DNA from: Actinomycetota bacterium | GTDB taxonomy: Bacteria; Actinomycetota; Thermoleophilia; Gaiellales; Gaiellaceae | NCBI GenBank assembly: GCA_013812465.1 | Contig: JACCTK010000367.1 | Span: 1-9,465 of the forward strand | Direction of reading: 5' to 3' | DNA: 9,465 bases | In this document: piece by piece, positions 1-6,310 of the stretch | Layout of the letters: every line of letters begins with the position of its first letter | Position numbering within the stretch: position 1 is the first letter of the stretch | Notes under the pieces: generated by a model | The model's input: only the letters and a program-made list of their open reading frames with translations | Database searches by the model: none | Told to the model about the DNA's origin: nothing | Position numbers and translations under genes: made by a program

Positions 1-31
1 CTCGAGGACACCGGCGCAACTGGCCACCGCA

Positions 32-1436
32 CTACCGCAGCTCGACCTCGCAGCGCCGGCTCAGCGGCTCGCGGCCCCGCGACACGACGACAGAGCGCAC
101 CATCCGTTCGAGCCACTCCTTCCGCTCGGCCCAGCCCCACTCGGTGTTCCATAGGCGGCCGACCAGGTCCCACGAGCCCGAGCTGGACTCCCGCGCCTCG
201 GCCAGGTCTGCCTCCGCCTTGTTGACGATCGCGACATAGTCCGCGACGGCCGTGTTGTAGCGCTTTGCCCCGAGCGTCCGGCGAAGGGTCGTATCGGAGA
301 GGTATCCCTCCAGATCAGCCCGGGCTTCCTCAAGCGCCAGCTCGGACTCCTCGATGTTGCTGTCGGCGGCGCCCGGCCGGGCCACGAAGGTCGCGGCCCG
401 GTACGCCTCGTCGCTCAGGCCCGGCCCGACGCGCTCGCCGTCGTAGTTCAAGCCGGTGATCGCCTCCTCGATGCTGTTGAGCACGTAGGCGTCCAGGGCG
501 GCCGCCTTCGCGAAGGCGTGGTTCGTGCAGTGCCGTTGGCGGCACATGTAGTAGGGGCTCCGGTTCCGCGTCCCGCTCCCGGACAGGTACATGGCCCCGC
601 TGCACGAGGCGCAGAGCGCGACGCCTTGGAGCAGGAACTTCTCGGTCAGGCGGCCCGTACGTGCCGACGGGAGCCGCTTCCCCTGGCACCGCTGCCAGAG
701 CGCCCGCGGCACGATCGCCTCGTGGGCGTCCTTCTTCACGCTCCCCCCGTACCGGGCCTCGCCGAGGTAGACGCGGTTACGGACCAGCCCGGCGACGCCC
801 TGCTCGCTCATGTCGTGGCCGTGCTCCCCCGCCCACCGGCCGAGCTTCGCCCAGCTCCAACCCTTCGCCCGGCGCTCGAACAGGCCTCGTACGACCGGTG
901 CAGTGTCTGGGTCCGGCTCAAGCCGCCTGTCGGCGTTCCGGCGGTAGCCGAGGGGAACCGTCCCGGCAACGTGATGCCGCGCTCGACTGCCGAGGCCGTG
1001 GCGGCGGCGAAGTTATCCCGGGCCCGGTCGCGTTCCTGCTCGGCGACCGCGGCCATGATCACCCGGTACAACTTGTTCGACAGGTCCTCGGAGGCCGAGA
1101 CGACCCGGGCATCCGCGGCCTCGATCCTGTCCCAGGCCTCCAGGAAGTCGCGGACGCTCCGTGTGAAGCGGGCCAGGTTCCAGACGACAACGGCCCCTAC
1201 CTCGCCAGACTCGACCATCTCGAGGGCCCGGTTCCAGCCGGGCCGCTTTGCGTCCCCGCCGGACGCGTCGAGCTCCTCGATGACCTCCACGACGTCGAGA
1301 CCTTCCCGGGCCGCTACCCGGGCTATCTCCTCGCGTTGCAGGTCGGGCGAGAGGAAGCTGTCGCCTCCGCGCCCGCCGCTCGGCTCACGCGCACGTACCC
1401 GACTGCACGGTTCCTCGTTTGCGTCTTACGCGCCAT
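32..1436 (-). pseudogene. Large serine recombinase (integrase type), broken by two frameshifts
   Basis: This is a site-specific DNA recombinase of the resolvase/invertase superfamily, whose full-length members cut and rejoin DNA through a serine-DNA link. The reading begins at ATG 1434-1436, with GAGGA 8 bases upstream, and gives GYVRVS with the expected catalytic Ser18. About one base is missing near 1378-1379; afterwards the frame continues as GGRGGDSFLSPDLQ and then the rest of the catalytic domain (VVVWNLARFTRS). A second base is missing near 955-967; afterwards the third frame gives TVPLGYRRNADRR, the recombinase domain and a zinc ribbon with cysteines near 276, 279, 299 and 304. A charged, coiled-coil-like region follows, and the stop is at 32-34. 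Restoring both bases gives about 468 residues, a normal length for this class. No single frame encodes a whole protein, so it is inactive unless the shifts are sequence errors. The class call is firm; mobility of the region is inference. Confidence 0.88.
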
Positions 1437-1441
1437 GGTTA

Positions 1442-1455
1442 GATTCCTCGGAATC
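1442..1455. promoter_or_regulatory. Perfect 6-2-6 palindrome between the recombinase and aminotransferase starts
   Basis: GATTCC and GGAATC are perfect inverted repeats around a TC centre. The site touches the aminotransferase ATG at 1456 and lies 5 bases upstream of the recombinase ATG on the other strand. It overlaps the recombinase ribosome-binding site. It could be an operator shared by both genes, or the core of a recombinase attachment site, since serine integrases cross over at a non-palindromic central dinucleotide. Outward symmetry beyond the 14 bp is weak. A loose actinobacterial -10-like TAGATT (1440-1445) overlaps the left arm and would suit a leaderless aminotransferase transcript. 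Confidence 0.4.
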
Positions 1456-2925
1456 ATGGCCTCACTCTCGGACCAAAAGCTCGACTACTCCGCACCGTCG
1501 TATCAGAAGCTCGCAAAGGATCACCTCTGGATGCACTTCACCCGCATGGGCGGCTACGAGACGGCGGACGTCCCGATCATCGTCCGCGGGGAGGGTTGCT
1601 ACCTCGAGGACATGAACGGGAAGCGCTACCTCGACGCGCTCGCCGGGCTCTTCTCGGTGAACATCGGCTACTCGTTCGGGGAGGAGATCGGGCAAGCCGC
1701 GCTCGAGCAGATGCGCGAGCTGCCCTTCTACACCAACTGGTCGTACGCGCACCCCAAGGCGATCGAGCTCGCGGCCGAGGTGGCTTCGCTCGCGCCTGGC
1801 GATCTGAACCGCGCGTTCTTCTGCTCCGGTGGCTCGGAGGCGGTCGAGTCCGCGTGGAAGCTGGCCCGCCAGTACTACGCCGCGCGCGGGGGCAAGGCCA
1901 TCGCGGATGCCGGGACAGAGCCTCAGACACGGCACGATGGGCAGGTCGCCGCCAATGCGAGCGGGCCGCATCGCTACAAGGCGATCGCGCGCAACATCGC
2001 CTACCACGGGACGACCATGGGCGCGCTTTCGATCAACGGCATTCCCGCGCTCCGCGAGCCCTTCGAGCCGCTCGTCCCCGAGGTGCGGCACGTCTCGAAC
2101 ACGAACCGCTACCACCGCCCGCCCGAGGAGACGGAGGTGGAGTTCACACGGTTCCTCCTGCAGGAGCTCGAGCAGACGATCGTCTCGATGGGCCCCGAGA
2201 CGGTGTGCCTCGTGCACATGGAGCCGGTTCAGAACGCCGGAGGCGCATTCACGCCGCCGGCGGGCTACTGGCAGGGCGTCCGCGAGATCTGCGACCGCTA
2301 CGACATCCTGCTCTCCGCCGACGAGGTGATCACCGCCTTCGGACGGGTCGGCTACTGGTTCGGCTCGGAGCGCTACGACATCCGTCCCGACCTCGTCACC
2401 TGCGCGAAGGGGCTCTCCTCCTCCTATGCCTCGATCGGGGCCGTTGTCGCGACCGATCGCGTCATGGAGCCGTTCCTCGCGCAGACCTCGATGTTCTCGC
2501 ACGGGATCACCTTCGGCGGACATCCCACGATGTGCGCGATCGCGCTGAAGAACATCGAGATCATGAAGCGGGAGGGGATCGTCGAGCACGTGCGCGCCAA
2601 CGAGTCGGCGTTCGCCGACACGCTCGCGCAGCTCTTGGACCTCCCGATCGTCGGCGACGTGCGCGGGACGGGCTTCTTCTACGCGCTCGAGCTCGTCAAG
2701 GACCGGGAGACGCGCGAGAGCTTCTCCGAAGAGGAGTGCGAGCGCCTCCTCCGCGGCTATCTCTCGAACGCGCTCTTCGACGCCGGCATCATCTGCCGCG
2801 CGGACGACCGGGGCGATCCCGTGATTCAGATTTCCCCGCCGCTCGTGGCGAGGCAGGCGGAGTTCGACGAGATCGTGCGGATCCTCGGCGAGGTGCTGAC
2901 CGGGGCCGTGGCGCTGATGCGCTAG
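1456..2925 (+). CDS. Class-III PLP-dependent aminotransferase (omega-amino acid type)
   Basis: This enzyme would move an amino group, typically from an omega-amino acid, polyamine or similar amine, to a keto acid such as pyruvate, in the cytoplasm. The 489 residues show the class-III fold in order: an N-terminal segment ending in LDALAGLF, the phosphate-binding CSGGSEAVESAW (from residue 123), the cofactor-stacking YHG (183-185), SADEV with cofactor Asp289, TCAKGLSSS with Schiff-base Lys318, and the HGITFGGHP motif. All catalytic residues are present. ATG 1456 is chosen because homology starts soon after it; an in-frame ATG at 1435 is the alternative. Neither has a clear ribosome-binding site, and a leaderless start is possible. 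Members are usually 440-470 residues; the excess is explained by an insertion near residues 147-174. The exact substrate cannot be read from the sequence. It is not EgtE, which is a class-V-like lyase. Confidence 0.9.
   Translation: MASLSDQKLDYSAPSYQKLAKDHLWMHFTRMGGYETADVPIIVRGEGCYLEDMNGKRYLDALAGLFSVNIGYSFGEEIGQAALEQMRELPFYTNWSYAHPKAIELAAEVASLAPGDLNRAFFCSGGSEAVESAWKLARQYYAARGGKAIADAGTEPQTRHDGQVAANASGPHRYKAIARNIAYHGTTMGALSINGIPALREPFEPLVPEVRHVSNTNRYHRPPEETEVEFTRFLLQELEQTIVSMGPETVCLVHMEPVQNAGGAFTPPAGYWQGVREICDRYDILLSADEVITAFGRVGYWFGSERYDIRPDLVTCAKGLSSSYASIGAVVATDRVMEPFLAQTSMFSHGITFGGHPTMCAIALKNIEIMKREGIVEHVRANESAFADTLAQLLDLPIVGDVRGTGFFYALELVKDRETRESFSEEECERLLRGYLSNALFDAGIICRADDRGDPVIQISPPLVARQAEFDEIVRILGEVLTGAVALMR
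1893..1989 (+). repeat. 13-bp imperfect direct repeat flanking an in-frame insertion in the aminotransferase
   Basis: The 13 bases at 1893-1905 and those at 1977-1989 match at 12 positions and are exactly 84 bp (28 codons) apart. Both copies encode KAIA. The residues between them (containing GTEPQTRHDGQ) fall just before the YHG motif, where relatives known to me have only a short linker. This fits a past in-frame insertion or slippage event, but it may be an ordinary variable loop. Confidence 0.45.
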
Positions 2926-2978
2926 TGCTTCCCGTACATGGGCGAAGTCGCGTTGGTCGTCGACGAGCCCGCTCCACC

Positions 2979-3178
2979 CCCGAGAGGGCCGCGATCCTAG
3001 AAGTTGTGGACGTTGGTCGCCAGGTTCGCGAACTCGGTCGGAGTCGAATCCGAGAGGCTATCGAAGACCTTGATCGCTCCGTCCTTCTCGGATACGAAGA
3101 CCCGCCCGTCGTCTGCGAAGCGCACGACCATCGGGTTGGTCAGACCGCGACGGTCTCCCCGAATGTGGGGGCAACGCA
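2979..3178 (-). pseudogene. Remnant of a glucose/sorbosone-dehydrogenase-type (PQQ beta-propeller) secreted protein
   Basis: On the minus strand, 3143 to 3000 encodes 48 residues beginning LTNPMVVRFADDGRVFVSE and containing IKVFDSLSD and NVHNF. This matches the N-terminal propeller region of secreted glucose/sorbosone-dehydrogenase-like proteins, which normally continues WDRGLLG. Here the Trp codon is TAG (2997-2999), and the same frame then reads DRGPLGG before similarity fades. Upstream, the part that normally precedes LTNP (a PxGFxETVA-like stretch) is present but in another frame, the one used by the egtD tail, so a frameshift near 3143-3150 separates the two. Full proteins of this family are several hundred residues, so only a small N-terminal fraction survives. 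No function is expected. The 53 bp from 2926 to 2978 show nothing further. Confidence 0.75.
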
Positions 3179-4180
3179 GCGCGCGCGGGCTTGGGCGGCC
3201 GGCCGTGCAAACTGGCAACGCCTCGACAAGCAGAGGGCGTAGTCGCCGTCGGCATCGGGCCACCAGAGCCCGAGTTGGAGCCCCGCGTCTGCGAGCTCCG
3301 CCTCGATTCGCGCGCGCCGAAACTTCGAGCTCACGCTGGTGCGCAGGCGCTCGCCGTCGGCGAAAGCCACCTCGATGCCGAGTCTCGGTACACGCACGAC
3401 CTGCGCTCCCATCGAGCGGAACCCGATGTCGACCCACTCGCGCTCCGAGTCCCAGGTCGCGTAGTGCTCGAACCGACCCTGTGAGAAGTCCGAGCCGAGC
3501 TCTCGGTCGAGATGGACGAGCCCGTTTCGCTGGAACCGCTCGCTCAGCCCGGAGCGGTCCGAGTACGCGGATTCGATGCGCGCTCGGTCCTTGACGAGAT
3601 CGAGGCCGAGCAACAGCATGTCCTCATCGCCCAGAGAGGTTGCGATCGCGCGCAGGAGGCTCTTCCGAGCTCCGACCTCGAGACCTCCGATCGTCGATCC
3701 CAGGAAGGCAAACACGCGCCGCCCACCCACCGGGAGGGCGGAGAGGTGCCGCTCGAAGTCGCCGACAACAGCGTGCACCTCGAGCGCCGGGTGCTCCTCC
3801 GCAATCGCATGCGCGCTCGCGATAAGCACCTCCTCGCTCACGTCGAGGGGGACGAAACGTCGCAATGTCCCTCCGGCGACGAGTCCGTCCAAGAGGAGCC
3901 GGGTCTTCTCCGACGTCCCCGAGCCGAGCTCGACGAGGGTCTCGGCTCGCGTCTCGGACGCGATCTCGCGCGCTCGCTCCTCGAGGATCGCTCGCTCTGT
4001 GCGTGTGAGGTAGTACTCGAGCAGGCGGGTGATCTCGTCGAAGAGAACCGAGCCGCGCTCGTCGTAGAGCCAGATCGCAGGGATCTGCTTCGGCGTCTCC
4101 TTCAGGCCGCGGAGGGTCGCCTCATGGAGCGCTGCTCTGCGATCTGCGTCGTCGAAGAGGACGTCGACTCGGACGCGCAC
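3140..4180 (-). CDS. egtD: EgtD-like SAM-dependent amino-acid betaine methyltransferase (histidine in the classical pathway) with altered substrate pocket
   Basis: EgtD uses S-adenosylmethionine to trimethylate the alpha-amino group of histidine, giving hercynine, the first step of ergothioneine synthesis. Residues 1-321 align without gaps to M. smegmatis EgtD (recalled from memory), which also supports the GTG start at 4178-4180. The SAM motif VELGSGTSEKT is at 83-93, and pocket residues Tyr39, Tyr56, Tyr206, Phe216 and Ser284 are kept. Three pocket positions differ: Asn166 is Gly (GSTIGG in place of the family's GSTIGN), Met252 is Ile and Glu282 is Ser. Histidine specificity is therefore not assured. 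After DYALCLSRR, where the reference protein ends, 25 extra residues run into the neighbouring pseudogene. The gene follows egtB by 12 bases, has no clear ribosome-binding site of its own and is probably translationally coupled. Family membership is near certain; substrate is open. Confidence 0.9.
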   Translation of the reverse strand: MRVRVDVLFDDADRRAALHEATLRGLKETPKQIPAIWLYDERGSVLFDEITRLLEYYLTRTERAILEERAREIASETRAETLVELGSGTSEKTRLLLDGLVAGGTLRRFVPLDVSEEVLIASAHAIAEEHPALEVHAVVGDFERHLSALPVGGRRVFAFLGSTIGGLEVGARKSLLRAIATSLGDEDMLLLGLDLVKDRARIESAYSDRSGLSERFQRNGLVHLDRELGSDFSQGRFEHYATWDSEREWVDIGFRSMGAQVVRVPRLGIEVAFADGERLRTSVSSKFRRARIEAELADAGLQLGLWWPDADGDYALCLSRRCQFARPAAQARARCVAPTFGETVAV

Positions 4181-4192
4181 GACGACGACCGT

Positions 4193-5503
4193 CTACCCAT
4201 CCCGCGCGCAGCGGAACCCGGCGAAGATCTGACGTCTGCCCGGGAAGTCCCAGCTCCGGAAGCTCGATCGCGCGAGGACCGAGTCCGTCGCCCACGAGCC
4301 CCCGCGGAGCACCCGATACTCGTCTCCGAAGAAGACCTCCGAGAACTCGGGGTACGGAAACGCGAGGAAGCCGGGGTAGGGGAGGAAATGGGAGGAGGTC
4401 CACTCCCAGACGTCGCCTGTCAGCTGGCGACAGCCGACTCGGCTCTCACCGCCCGCGTACGAGCCGGCAGGAGCGGGGGCAAAGCGGCGATGGCCGAGAT
4501 TGGCCTCGTACCCGGTCCACTCGCCGCCCCAGGGGAAGCGATCCTTGCCGCGCCGCTCGTGCCAGGCTGCCGCCCGCTCCCATTCGGCCTCCGTGGGCAG
4601 TCGTTTCCCGGCCCAGCGGGCGAACGCGTCGGCCTCGTGCCAGGAGACGTGCTGAACCGGCTCGTCCAGCGGAACGGGCTCGCGGCGGCCGAAGCGAACC
4701 CGCCCCCAGCCGTTCCTGCTCCGCTCCCAGTAGAGCGGCGCCGTGACCTTCTCTCGCTCCCGCCACGCCCACCCCTCCGGGCTCCAGTGCTTCTGTGAGC
4801 TGTAGCCGCGGTGGGAGATGAAGTCCGCGAAGGCGCCGTTGGTGACCGGCGTGCGATCGATGAAGAACACGTCGAGCTCGACCTCGTGCGCGACGAGCTC
4901 GTTGTCGTAGGCCCACGGCTCGTCGGTCGCGCCGAGCACGAACGAGCCGCCGTCCACCCGGATCTCGCCGGGGCCGTCGGACGTCTCCCCGAATGGGCTC
5001 TCGTCTCGCACGGGGTATTCGATCCTGGTCTGGAGCTGGAGCGTCTGCAGCATCGTCTCTTGGTGCTGGAGCTCGTGCTGTAGCACCAATCCGAAGACGA
5101 ATCCCTTTCGGAGCAACGGGCCAGGGCCGGCGAGGTCGGTGAGCTCGACCGCGTCGAGGACGCGCTCTCGAACGTCGGAAGCATAGGCCCGAACCGTCTG
5201 CGGACGGAGGCCCGGAGGTTGCGATCGCCCGTTTCGCTGCAGGCGGAACGCCTCGCCCACCTCGGGGTGTGAGTCGATGACCGGCGCTTGCCCGTAGAGC
5301 TCGCGGAGCAGCCAGAGTTCCTCGAAATGCGTGATGCGCGCGAGCTCCCAGACCAACGGCAGCTGCAGCGGCGAAACCTGCTCGACGAGCCCCTGGTCGG
5401 AGACCGGCGCGAGGAGCTCGTCAGTCCCGGCTCGTGCTCGTTCGAGGGCGGCTTGGATCTCGACTACCGAATCCACACTCGGACTTTGCACGATGGTTGC
5501 CAC
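4193..5503 (-). CDS. egtB: EgtB-type sulfoxide synthase (nonheme iron, ergothioneine pathway)
   Basis: EgtB is a nonheme iron oxygenase that joins hercynine to gamma-glutamylcysteine (or cysteine in some types), forming the C-S bond and a sulfoxide. The 436 residues hold an N-terminal DinB-like helical domain and a C-terminal formylglycine-generating-enzyme-like fold from about residue 175. The iron ligands are visible as His59 (ITHFEELW) and His143/His147 (LQHELQHQE). Against the recalled M. thermoresistibile enzyme, Arg90 and Arg93 match its Arg87/Arg90, Asp419 (SWDFPGR) matches Asp416, and Tyr384 matches catalytic Tyr377, so gamma-glutamylcysteine is the likelier thiol. Phe387 replaces a nearby Tyr380. 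GTG 5501-5503 is the start that gives the fullest N-terminus, without an obvious ribosome-binding site; later in-frame GTG codons are possible. It heads the egtB-egtD operon, divergent from the ABC genes, and its start codon lies in a hairpin. Confidence 0.92.
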   Translation of the reverse strand: MATIVQSPSVDSVVEIQAALERARAGTDELLAPVSDQGLVEQVSPLQLPLVWELARITHFEELWLLRELYGQAPVIDSHPEVGEAFRLQRNGRSQPPGLRPQTVRAYASDVRERVLDAVELTDLAGPGPLLRKGFVFGLVLQHELQHQETMLQTLQLQTRIEYPVRDESPFGETSDGPGEIRVDGGSFVLGATDEPWAYDNELVAHEVELDVFFIDRTPVTNGAFADFISHRGYSSQKHWSPEGWAWREREKVTAPLYWERSRNGWGRVRFGRREPVPLDEPVQHVSWHEADAFARWAGKRLPTEAEWERAAAWHERRGKDRFPWGGEWTGYEANLGHRRFAPAPAGSYAGGESRVGCRQLTGDVWEWTSSHFLPYPGFLAFPYPEFSEVFFGDEYRVLRGGSWATDSVLARSSFRSWDFPGRRQIFAGFRCARDG

Positions 5504-5528
5504 TTCGGCCAGAGGCCGCAGAAGTGGC
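5499..5528 (-). promoter_or_regulatory. Hairpin covering the egtB start codon
   Basis: GCCACTTC (5499-5506) pairs with GAAGTGGC (5521-5528), and GGCC (5507-5510) pairs with GGCC (5514-5517), leaving a 3-base loop and a 3-base bulge: 12 base pairs in all. In the egtB transcript the GTG start falls in the 3' arm. This could hide the start from ribosomes, or as DNA serve as an operator in the 66-bp divergent gap between egtB and the ABC operon. The structure is seen; the role is inferred. Confidence 0.5.
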
Positions 5529-5550
5529 TGTAGCCTTAGCCGCTCATTCG

Positions 5551-5560
5551 AGGAGAGGAG
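5551..5560 (+). promoter_or_regulatory. Ribosome-binding site of the ABC ATPase gene
   Basis: AGGAGAGGAG lies 9 bases before the GTG at 5570 and is the clearest Shine-Dalgarno sequence in the window. It fixes the start of the ATPase against the much longer open frames that run through the region. Confidence 0.75.
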
Positions 5561-5569
5561 CTGGGCGGA

Positions 5570-6310
5570 GTGAACGGGAACGGAGACGGGCCGGTCGTCG
5601 TCGCGTTGGATGTCGCCCGCCGCTACGGGCAGGGCGAGACCGCGGTCGACGCCCTACGGGGCGTTTCAGTGGACATCGAGCGCGCGCGCCTGACCGCGGT
5701 CATGGGACCGTCGGGCTCGGGGAAGTCGACGCTCATGCACATTCTCGCCGGCCTCGACAAGCCGACATCGGGCACCGTCGAGGTCGCGGGCACGGAGATC
5801 ACGACGCTCGGCGACAACGATCTGACCAAGCTGCGCCGTCAGCACATCGGCTTCGTCTTCCAATTCTTCAACCTGCTGCCGATGCTGAGCGCGCGCGAGA
5901 ACATCACGCTCCCGCTGACCATCTCCGGCGAGAAGCCCGAGGACGGCTGGGTGGACAAGGTCGTCAGCGACGTGGGGCTCTCGGACCGGCTCTCGCACCG
6001 TCCGTCGGAGCTTTCCGGTGGACAGCAGCAGCGGGTCGCGATCGCGCGGGCGCTCATCTCGAAGCCGACCGTCCTCTTCGCCGACGAGCCGACGGGCAAC
6101 CTCGACTCGGCGACCGGGCAGGAGATCCTCCAGCTCTTGCGGGCGTCGGTCGACGCGCTCGGCCAGACGACGGTGATGGTCACCCACGACGCGCGGGCGG
6201 CCGCCATCGCCGACCGGATCCTGTTCCTCGCGGACGGCTTGATCGTGCGCGAGATGCGCGAGGCGACGGCACACGAGGTTCTCGTCGAGATGGAGCAGCT
6301 GAGCGCGTGA
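5570..6310 (+). CDS. ABC transporter ATP-binding protein (MacB/LolD type)
   Basis: This cytoplasmic ATPase of 246 residues would power the FtsX-type permease encoded next to it. Every ABC motif is present: Walker A GPSGSGKST (46-54), Q-loop Gln98, signature LSGGQQQR (148-155), Walker B VLFADEP (168-174) with Glu173, D-loop Asp179 and switch His206. The length and the FQFFNLLP motif after the Q-loop are typical of the MacB/LolD/FtsE group, which drives mechanotransmission or lipoprotein and peptide export rather than import. The GTG start has a strong ribosome-binding site. The stop overlaps the permease GTG by 4 bases, so the two are translationally coupled. The substrate cannot be predicted. 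Confidence 0.95.
   Translation: MNGNGDGPVVVALDVARRYGQGETAVDALRGVSVDIERARLTAVMGPSGSGKSTLMHILAGLDKPTSGTVEVAGTEITTLGDNDLTKLRRQHIGFVFQFFNLLPMLSARENITLPLTISGEKPEDGWVDKVVSDVGLSDRLSHRPSELSGGQQQRVAIARALISKPTVLFADEPTGNLDSATGQEILQLLRASVDALGQTTVMVTHDARAAAIADRILFLADGLIVREMREATAHEVLVEMEQLSA

Noticed and set aside
661..1455. Plus-strand open frame running into the aminotransferase
   Set aside because: It is the uninterrupted upstream extension of the aminotransferase frame and lies over the recombinase on the other strand. Its composition is low-complexity Arg/Pro/Ala and it has no family similarity; homology begins only after about 1456.
1456..2925. Aminotransferase as EgtE of the ergothioneine pathway
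   Set aside because: Its motifs are class III (CSGGSEAVESAW, SADEV, TCAKGLSSS), whereas EgtE is a class-V-like PLP lyase, and it is convergent to egtBD rather than in their operon.
2957..2966. TCGTCGACGA palindrome as a terminator between the convergent genes
   Set aside because: There is no loop and no T-run, so it cannot form a normal terminator hairpin.
5434..6306. Upstream extension of the permease open frame
   Set aside because: It overlaps the whole ATPase in another frame and shows no similarity; GTG 6307 and the paralogue's start fix the true start.
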